Shown here piece after piece: positions 56,400-64,000 of a stretch of 64,000 bases of DNA. Under the pieces are notes generated by a model. It saw only the letters and a list, made by a program, of their open reading frames with translations, was not told the origin of the DNA and did not search any database. Source of the DNA: Megaustenia siamemsis (Eukaryota; Mollusca; Gastropoda; Stylommatophora; Ariophantidae); NCBI GenBank assembly GCA_032433765.1, contig JAVIAB010000160.1:15819900-15883899 (forward strand), in the 5' to 3' direction. Position numbers and translations under genes: made by a program. Each line of letters starts with the position of its first letter. The stretch's first letter is position 1.

Positions 56400-59300
56400 A
56401 TACAGCGAGGTTACTTTCAAAGTCACGGATAGTTTAGTTCCAAAGTCAGGGACACATTAGTTCCAAAGTCACGAATAGGTTAGCTCCAAAGTCACGGATA
56501 GTTTAGTTCCAAAGTCAGGGATCGGTTAGTTCCAAAGTCAGGGATAGATTAGTTCAAAAGTCAGGGATAGAATAGTTCCAAAGCCAGGGATAGATTAGTT
56601 CCAAAGTCAGGGATAGATTAGTTCCAAACTCATGGATAGATTAGTTCCAAAGTCAGGGATAGATTAGTTCCAAAGTCAGGGATAGGTTAGTTCCAAAGTC
56701 AGGGATAGATTAGTTTCAAAGTCAGGGATAGATTAATTCCAAACTCATGGATAGATTAGTTCCAAAGTCAGGGATAGATTATTTCCAAAGTCAGGGATAG
56801 GTTAGTTCCAAAGTCAGAGATAGATTAGTTTCAAAGTCAGGGATAGATTAGTTCAACAGTCAGGGACAGATTAGTTCCAAAGTCAGGGATAGATTAGTTC
56901 CAAAGTCAGGGATAGATTAGTTCCAAAGTCAGGGGTAGGTTAGTTCCAAAGTCAGGGATAGGTTAGTTCCAAAGTCAAAGTTAGGTTAGTTCCAAAATCA
57001 GGGATAGGTTAGTTCCAAAGTCAGGGATAGATTAGTTCCAAAGTCAGGGATATGTTAGCTACAAAGTCACGGATAGGTTAGTTCCAAAGTCAGGGATAGG
57101 TTAGTTCCAAATTCAGGGATAGGTTTGTTCCAAAGTCAGGGATAGGTTAGTTCCAAATTAATTGATAGGTTTGTTCCAAAGTCAGGAATAGGTTAGTTTC
57201 AAAGTCAGGGATAGGTTAGTTCCAAAGTCACGGATAGATTAGTTCCAAAGTCAGGGATAGGTTCGTTCCAAAGTCAGGGATAAGTTAGTTCCAAAGTCAG
57301 GGATAGATTTATGCCAAAGTCACGAAGAGGTTAGCTACAAAGTCACAGATAGTTTAGTTCCAAAGTCAGGGATAGGTTTGTTCCAAAGTCAGAGATAGAT
57401 TCGTTTCAAAGTCAGGGATAGATTAATTCCAAAGTCAGGGATAGATTAGTTCCAAACTCATGGATAGATTAGTTCCAAAGTCAGAGATAGATTAGTTCCA
57501 AAGTCAGGGATAGGTTAGTTCCAAAGTCAGGGATAGATTAGTTTCAAAGTCAGGGATATATTAGTTCCAAAATCATGGATAGATTAATTCCAAAGTCAGG
57601 GATAGATTAGTTCCAAAGTCAGGGATAGGTTAGTTCCAAAGTCAGAGATAGATTAGTTTCAAAGTCAGGGATAGATTAGTTCAACAGTCAGGGACAGATT
57701 AGTTCCAAAGTCAGGGCTAGATTAGTTCCAAAGTAGGGGATAGATTAGTTCCAAAGTCAGGGATAGGTTAGTTCCAAAGTCAGAGATATGTTAGTTCCAA
57801 AGTCAGGGATAGGTTAGTTCCAAAGTGAGGGATAGGTTAGTTCCAAAGTCAGGGATATCTTAGCTACAAAATCTCGGATAGGTTGGTTCCAAAGTCAGGG
57901 GTAGATTAGTTCCAAAGTCAGGGATAGGTTAGTTCCAAAATCAGGGATAGGTTAGTAACAAAGTCAGGGATAGGTTAGTTCCAAAGTCAGAGATAGGTTT
58001 GTGCCAAAGTCAGGGATAGGTTAGTTCCAAATTCATTGATAGGTTTGTTCCAAAGTCAGGAATAGGTTAGGTTCAAAGTCAGGGATAGGTTAGTTCCAAA
58101 GTCACGGAAAGATTAGTTCCAAAGTCATGGATAGGTTAGTAACAAAGTCACGGATAGGTTAGCTCCAAAGTCAGGGATAGGTTAGTTCCAAAGTCAGGGA
58201 TAGGTTAGTTCCAAAGTCAGGGATAGGTTTGTTCCAAAGTCTGGGATAGGTTAGTTCCAAATTCATTGATAGGTTTGTTCCAAAGTCAGGAATAGGTTAG
58301 TTTCAAAGTCAGGGACAGGTTAGTTCCAAAATCACGGATAGATTAGTTCCAAAGTCATGGATAGGTTAGTTCCAAAGTCAGGATTATGTTAGTTCCAAAG
58401 TCAGGGATAGGTTTATGCCAAAGTCACGGATAGGTTAGCTACAAAGTCACGGATAGTTTATTTCCAAAGTCAGGGATAGGTTTGTTCCAAAGTCAGAGAT
58501 AGATTCGTTTCAAAGTCAGGGATAGATTAGTTCTAAAGTCAGGGGCAGATTAGTTCCAAAGTCAGGAATAGGTTAGTTCCAAAGTCAGGGTAGGTTAGTT
58601 CCAAAGTCAGTGTTAGGTTAGTTCCAAAGTCAGGGATAGGTTAGTTCCAAAGTTAGGGATAGGTTAGTTCCAAAGTCAGGGATAGGTTAGTTCCAAAGTC
58701 AGGGATAGGTTAGTTCCAACGACAGGGATAGGTTAGTTCCAAAGTCAGGGTAGGTTAGTTCCAAAGTCAGGGATAGGTTAGTTCCAAAGACAGGGATAGG
58801 TTAGTTCCAAAGTCAGGGCTATGTTAGTTTCAAAGTCAGGGATAGGTTAGTTCCAAAGTCAGTGATATGTTAGTTCCAAAGTCAGGGATAGTTGTGTTCC
58901 AAAGTCAGGGACAGGTTTGTTCCAAGGTCAGGGGTAGGTTAGTTCCAAAGTCAGGGGTAGGTTAGTTCCAAAGTCAGTGGTAGGTTAGTTCCAAAGACAG
59001 GGATAGGTTAGATCCAAAGTCAGGGATAGGTTAGTTCCAAAGTCACTGATAGGTTAGTTCCAAAGTCAGGTATAGATTAGTTCCAAAGTCAGGGATATGT
59101 TAGTTCCAAAGTCAGGGATAGTTGTGTTCCAAAGTCAGGGGTAGGTTAGTTCCAAAGTCAGGAATAGGTTAGTTCCAAAGTCAGGGATAGGTTAGTTCCA
59201 AAGTCATGGATAGGTTAGTTCCAAAGTCAGGGATAGTTTAGTTCCAAAGTCAGGGATAGGTTAGTTCCAAACTCATGGATAGATTAGTTCGAAAGTCAGG

Positions 59301-60495
59301 GATAGATTAGTTCCAAAGTCAGGGATAGGTTAGTTCCAAAGTCAGAGATAGATTAGTTTCAAAGTCAGGGATAGATTAGTTCAACAGTCAGGGACAGATT
59401 AGTTCCAAAGTCAGGGCTAGATTATTTCCAAAGTAGGGATAGATTAGTTCCAAAGTCAGGTGTAGGTTAGTTCCAAAGTCAGGGATAGGTTAGTTCCAAA
59501 GTCAGAGATATTTTAGTTCCAAAGTCAGGGATAGGTTAGTTCCAAAGTGAGGGATAGGTTAGTTCCAAAGTCAGGGATAGCTTAGCTACAAAGTCTCGGA
59601 TAGGTTGGTTCCAAAGTCAGGGTTAGATTAGTTCCAAAATCAGGGATAGGTTAGTACCAAAGTCAGGGATAGGTTAGCTCCAAAGTTAGGGATAGGTTAG
59701 TTCCAAAGTCAGGGATAGGTTTGTTCCAAATTCAGGGATAGGTTAGTTCCAAATTCATTGATAGGTTTGTTCCAAAGTCAGGAATAGGTTAGTTTCAAAG
59801 TCAGGGACAGGTTAGTTCCAAAATCACGGATAGATTAGTTCCAAAGTCAGCGATAGGTTAGTTCCAAAGTCAGGATTAGGTTAGTTCCAAAGTCAGGGAT
59901 AGGTTTATGCCAAAGTCAGAGATATGTTAGTTCCAAAGACAGGGATAGGTTAGTTCCAAAGTCAGGGGTAGGTTAGTTCCAAAGTCAGGGATAGGTTAGT
60001 TCCAAAGACAGGGATAGGTTTGTTCCAAAGTCAGGATTATGTTAGTTCCAAAGTCAGAGATAGGTTAGTTCCAAAGTCAGGGATATGTTAGTTCCAAAGT
60101 CAGGGATAGTTGTGTTCCAAAGTCAGGGATAGGTTAGTTCCAAGGTCAGGGGTAGGTTAGTTCCAAAGTCAGGGGTAGGTTAGTTCCAAAGTCAGGGGTA
60201 GGTTAGTTCCAAAGTCAGGGGTAGGTTAGTTCCAAAGACAGGGATAGGTTAGATCCAAAGTCAGGGATAGGTTAGTTCAAAAGTCAGGGATATGTTAGTT
60301 CCAAAGTCAGAGATAGTTGTGTTCCAAAGTCAGGGATAGGTTAGTTCCAAAGTCAGGGATAGGTTAGTTCCAAAGTCAGGGATAGGTTAGTTCCAAAGTC
60401 AGAGATAGGTTAGTTCCAAAGTCATGGATAGGTTAGTTCCAAAGTCAGAGATAGGTTAGTTCCAAAGTCAGGGATAGGTTAGTTCCAAAGTCCTT
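56400..60495. repeat. 24-bp satellite, about 170 copies
   Basis: Unit GATAGGTTAGTTCCAAAGTC + AGGG. Variants (AATTCATTGATAGG, ACAGGTTTGTTCC, TTCAACAGTCAGGGACAG) recur in matching order at long intervals: the word TTCAACAGTCAGGGACAG is at about 56852, 57680 and 59380, so blocks of 0.8-1.7 kb have been duplicated. The end (60495 onward) decays through TTCCAAAG-bearing words into the 23-bp array. Confidence 0.97.
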
Positions 60496-60554
60496 AGGTG
60501 TGTTTCAAAGATACAAAGATGTTAGTTCCAAAGGTACAGAGAATTTTTTTTCCA

Positions 60555-60995
60555 AGGATACAGAGAGGTTAGTTCCAAAGACACGTAATAGCTATATCCA
60601 AAGACACGTATAGGCTATATCCAAAGACACGTAATAGCTATATCCAAAGACACGTATAGGCTATATCCAAAGACACGTAATAGCTATATCCAAAGACACG
60701 TATAGGCTAGATCCAAAGACACGTATAAGCTATAACCAAAGACACGAATAAGCTATATCCATAGACGCTATAGGCTTTATCCAAAGACACGTATGAGCTA
60801 TATCCAAAGACACGTATAGGCTATATCCAAAGATAGGTTCAACCTATATCCAAAGATAGGTTCAACCTATATCCAAAGATATGTACAGGCTATATCCAAA
60901 AATATGTACAGGTTATATCCAAAAATATGTACAGGTTATATCCAAAATATGTACAGGTTATATCCAAAAATATGTACAGGTTATATCCAAAGATA
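60555..60995. repeat. 23-bp minisatellite, about 18 copies
   Basis: Unit TATATCCAAAGACACGTATA + GGC. Shares the CCAAAGACA core with TTCCAAAG-type words at the end of the 24-bp array, so it may derive from it. The right part changes to AAAATATGTACAGGTTATAT. Confidence 0.92.
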
Positions 60996-61350
60996 ACGCA
61001 GGCTATATCCAACGATACACATATATCCTAATCTCATAGGTACAATTTGGTCGATGCAAATGCAAAGCACTTGTAAGTTAATTTCGAAGACCAAGAGAGA
61101 TTAACTTTAAAGACCCAGTGAGCTTAGTATCAAAGACATAGACATATTAGTCTCAAAAACACAGATAATTTAGTTTCAAACACAAAGATAGATTTGTATT
61201 AAATTCATTGGTAAAATAATAACAGTCACAGAAAGACTAGTATAAAAGAGACAAATAAATTAGCATGAGACAATTAGACGATTATTAGGCATTGGATTAA
61301 TGTAAGTTATCGTTTGGTTTCATTTCGCACTCAGATGTACCGAAAGGGAA
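60996..61350. other. no recognisable feature
   Basis: Decayed array-like words (for example TAGTTTCAAAC, TTAGTCTCAAAAAC at about 61130-61190) suggest an old flank of the 24-bp satellite. No gene recognised. Confidence 0.5.
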
Positions 61351-61419
61351 TAGTAAATATTTTTGAGCAATTATGGATTTTTAATTCGTTTGCAGTGATA
61401 CCGGGGCCTTCCATAACCA
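61351..61419 (+). repeat. dispersed repeat, second copy of 2996-3058
   Basis: GAGCAATTATGGATTTTTAA, TGCAGTGATACCGGGGCC and TTCCATAACCA parallel the copy at 2996. It ends where the LINE-C fragment is inserted. Confidence 0.6.
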
Positions 61420-61585
61420 TCATCATCATCATTGGGTGCCTTCTCCGCAACGAAGGTTGGCCACCATGGATCGCCATTCAACTCTGTTTCTTGCTTTGAT
61501 GGTGCAGGCTGTCATAGATTGACTTGTCCATCTTTTGATGTTACTCGTCCATGTTAGTCTTACATGGACGAGTACTAGTGCTGGT
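61420..61585 (-). mobile_element. LINE family C fragment with terminal foldback, 12-bp target duplication
   Basis: CTTCCATAACCA at 61408-61419 is repeated at 61586-61597. The insert is an antisense family-C 3' end (ATC tail, GAAGGTTGGCCACCATGGAT) cut off after about 140 bp. The last part, TACTCGTCCATGT at 61542-61554, is followed by its exact reverse complement at 61562-61574 with a 7-nt spacer. So the 5' end of this insertion is a snap-back inversion. Confidence 0.88.
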
Positions 61586-61794
61586 CTTCCATAACCAAGA
61601 ACCAAATTAGATATCGGCTAAATAGTGCCATTGGTCTAACAGGGCGAAAATGAGTGCCTAGCTTTATCATAAACGGTAGTTTATAGTCTGGAGAGGGTAG
61701 GCAGACAGATTGCGGGTTTAAAGAGACAGAGCTGAATAATTACTTTGCAATCGCCTATTAGAGATTTATCAAAATAGTACTACGAATTATATGA

Positions 61795-62100
61795 TAGGAA
61801 AACTTACAAATGAGGAATGTTTAAAACGAGCTGGAGAAACGAGAAATATCATCAAAATAATAAATTAAGAAACAATCTACATTTATATGGCATGGCATGT
61901 GAAAAGAAGGCTTTGAAAATATTATAGCAAGAGACAGAATGAATAAAAAGAAGAACAAAGGAAAGTCAAGAGAAAAGAATATTGAACAGCTCATCAAAAT
62001 TGTATAATAAAATATGCCAGGTGAAATTATGACGTACATGATGGACCGAGTGATGTGGAGAGAGATGATCGCCTACGCCAAAAGGCATGGTATCTGATTA
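61795..62100 (+). mobile_element. LINE family B-like relic
   Basis: CGAGCTGGAGAAACGAGAAA parallels the antisense of 19190-19430. It ends with GATCGCCTACGCCAAAAGGC and TGATTATGATGA, like the family-B 3' end. Frames are broken. Confidence 0.7.
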
Positions 62101-62153
62101 TGATGAATCGCTAATTCATATGTTGATTTCTACAGAATAGACCAACGATATCT

Positions 62154-62155
<2 letters not shown>

Positions 62156-62228
<73 letters not shown>

Positions 62229-62645
62229 TACCATGTCTGCTGGCGTAGGTGATCATGTCTCTCCACAACTTTCGATCTCGACAGTTATTTATCATTTCTG
62301 TTGTTGACCTTCTGCCAAGCCATTCTCTTAAGCTATCTGGTATCTTTTCGCTTTGCTTCCCTCTATCTCTTCTTCCCTCAATTTTCCCAGTTGTCACAAT
62401 ATATTCCAACTGTTCCCTTCTCATTTCATGACCCAAAAAAAAATCAAAATTGTTTCTTCCAAATATTAGAAATGAGCTCTCTTTTTCTTTGGCCTCTTCA
62501 GAACGTTTTCATTACTCTTATTAAACAGTCCGTGGTATTCTCAACACTCTACTGTAAAACCACATTTCTACAGCCTCCAGTGATTTTCTTGTCTGTTGTT
62601 CTTTTGTCCATGATTCCCATCCATATGTTAAGATATCTATAGAAC
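62156..62645 (-). mobile_element. LINE family B 3' end with long ATC tail
   Basis: An ATC run at 62156-62226 (antisense GAT tail) is followed by CTGCTGGCGTAGGTGATCAT. Minus-strand frame encodes MGHEMRREQLEYIVTTGKIE, GRRDRGKQSEKIPDSLREWL and NCRDRKLWRDMITYASRHGI. Upstream it continues to the CCATCCATATGTTAAGATAT point and is then truncated. The tail is much longer than in other copies, as microsatellite tails often expand. Confidence 0.88.
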
Positions 62646-62796
62646 ATTTGTTAACTTTACACATACAGAATATGTGTTCAAAAACAATACTTACATTTTC
62701 AACGCTGACATAAGGGTTTTTGTCAATAGGAATTTCAATACATCTTCATGACATTTCACACAACATATTTTTACATAAAGTTTTTTAAACTTAATT

Positions 62797-63500
62797 ATCA
62801 TCATCGAGTGCCATCTCCGCAGCGAAGGTTGGCTACCATGGAGCGCCATTCTGCTCTGTCTCTTGCTTTGATGGTGCAGGTTGTCATAGGCTGATTTATC
62901 CATCTTTTGATGTTTCTACCTCTGCCTATTTTACCTTGTATTTTCCCTTCCTAGATTACTTTTAGTAGGCTGTTGTGTCTTTTAACATGGTCCAAAATCG
63001 CATTTGTCTTGTTTGAATTGTGTTTAGCTGTTCTCTTTTCGTTTTTAGTTGTTTTAAGATTTGTTTCGAATTATACCAATTCTTCTATATATCCCCATTT
63101 CAAAGGCTTCAATTCTCTGTTCTGTTTTCGTGTCTAATGTACTTGTTTCTGCACCATATATGAATGTTGAGAGGACATAGCATTTTGCTATTCTTAGTTT
63201 TAGCCCTGGTGTTATTTGTTTTGATGTTAGTATATTCTTCATGGCATTAAAATTACTTTTTGCCATTCCTATTCTTTTGTTTATTTCAGTTTTACATTTT
63301 CCATCACTAGTTATAGGATGTGCAAGGTATTTGTAGTTCTGAACTGTCTCCAGGTCTATTCCTTCAATTTTGACATCCACTTGTGGGTTTTGAGTATTTT
63401 CTTTGTTTATGATCATAGTTTTAGTCTTGTTGATTTTCATATATATAGTCCATATTTTTTGCTTGTCATATTTATTTCATTAAGTACTTGTTGTAGATCG
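62797..63500 (-). mobile_element. LINE family C relic
   Basis: Minus strand: KINKTKTMIINKENTQNPQV, IEGIDLETVQNYKYLAHPIT, IAKCYVLSTFIYGAETSTLD and TKTEQRIEAFEMGIYRRIG, then, with frame breaks, the C-terminal end to the antisense CATCATCGAGTGCC tail at 62800. The GHVKRH block is present but shifted. Confidence 0.88.
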
Positions 63501-63524
63501 TTAGGATACTCTAAATTCTTTTTT

Positions 63525-63960
63525 CTTATTCTAGATTCTTTTCTCATTACATGGCCAACAAATTATGATTGTTTCTTCCTAATATTGGAAATTAGCCCTC
63601 TTTTTGCTTTGTTTCACTAAAATGTCTAACATTTCTTGTAACTCATTTTCACTCTTAGCGATTAAGACTGCATCATCAGCATACCTTAGATTATTTATAT
63701 TATGACCTCCAATCCCCTTCTCATTGCATAATGAAAAAAAAGAAATGAAATTCGCGTGGATCCCCACTGTGGATAGAATATATTTTTTTCCGCCTTGGTT
63801 TCTTGTTCAGTTCCTTCGTTGATCGTTGTCGCTGTTCATTGTATTCTCAACATTCTTCTGTACAGTCGCATTCATGATTCAACGATTTTCTGGTTTGTTA
63901 TTCGATTATCCATGATTTACTTTCACATATCAACACCGGTTTTACATATTTGAGAAGAAC
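63525..63960 (-). mobile_element. LINE mosaic: family B scrap and RT YADD fragment
   Basis: 63540-63605 is a family-B phrase (CATGGCCAACAAATTATGAT, AATATTGGAAATTAGCCCTC). To its right the minus strand encodes GGHNINNLRYADDAVLIAKS and ENELQEMLDILVKQSKK, a reverse-transcriptase catalytic block (YADD at antisense 63672-63683). Beyond about 63780 the order is scrambled with another family-B-like phrase. The window ends before a boundary is reached. Confidence 0.72.
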
Positions 63961-64000
63961 TAATTTTCTTATCGCCACGGTCCATGATGGGTTTCGTAAT

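Overview
The window looks like non-coding, repeat-dominated nuclear DNA of an invertebrate animal. There is no operon-like coding, no rRNA, no CRISPR array and no host gene I can recognise. It holds non-LTR retrotransposon debris with endonuclease, reverse transcriptase and RNase H domains, tRNA-derived SINEs, a Tc1/mariner-superfamily transposon and about fifteen unrelated minisatellite or satellite arrays. My guess is a marine mollusc, possibly a gastropod, from the general look of the LINE and SINE families. That is an inference and is not proven by any gene here.

Layout. 0-5 kb: a 19-bp array, an RNase H LINE relic, a SINE and a family-C LINE relic. 5-10.3 kb: a 27-bp array split by a SINE piece, then nested LINE fragments, among them an RTE-like element whose 5' half is inverted and which is flanked by an 11-bp target duplication. 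10.3-13.9 kb: AT-rich sequence with LINE scraps. 13.9-16.5 kb: about 60 copies of a 38-bp unit that reads as the 5' part of a tRNA-like SINE head and runs into a SINE body. 16.7-17.3 kb: a 64-bp array resembling a LINE 3' end. 17.3-34.2 kb: LINE fragments, four SINE copies and arrays of 26, 53, 35, 41 and 53 bp. 34.3-49.9 kb: one satellite domain of 20-23-bp units, interrupted by a nested DDE transposon (39.46-42.62 kb) and a second RTE copy (43.8-45.16 kb). 50.4-56 kb: LINE relics and arrays of 35, 58 and 33 bp. 56.4-61 kb: a 24-bp array of about 4.1 kb followed by a 23-bp array. 61-64 kb: LINE relics.

Tandem arrays make up roughly half of the window and transposon-derived sequence much of the rest. 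No gene here appears intact. The best coding relics are the RTE reverse transcriptase (two nearly identical copies) and a transposase with DDE residues whose frame is broken once. The recurring theme is that several arrays look seeded by transposable-element pieces: the 38-bp array from a SINE head, the 64-bp array from a LINE tail, and the 35-bp array sharing 23 bp with a SINE copy. The large satellite also holds an apparent empty-site paralogue of the transposon insertion.

Limits: all coordinates, copy numbers and periods were read by eye. Family letters A-G for LINE relics are local labels, not database names.
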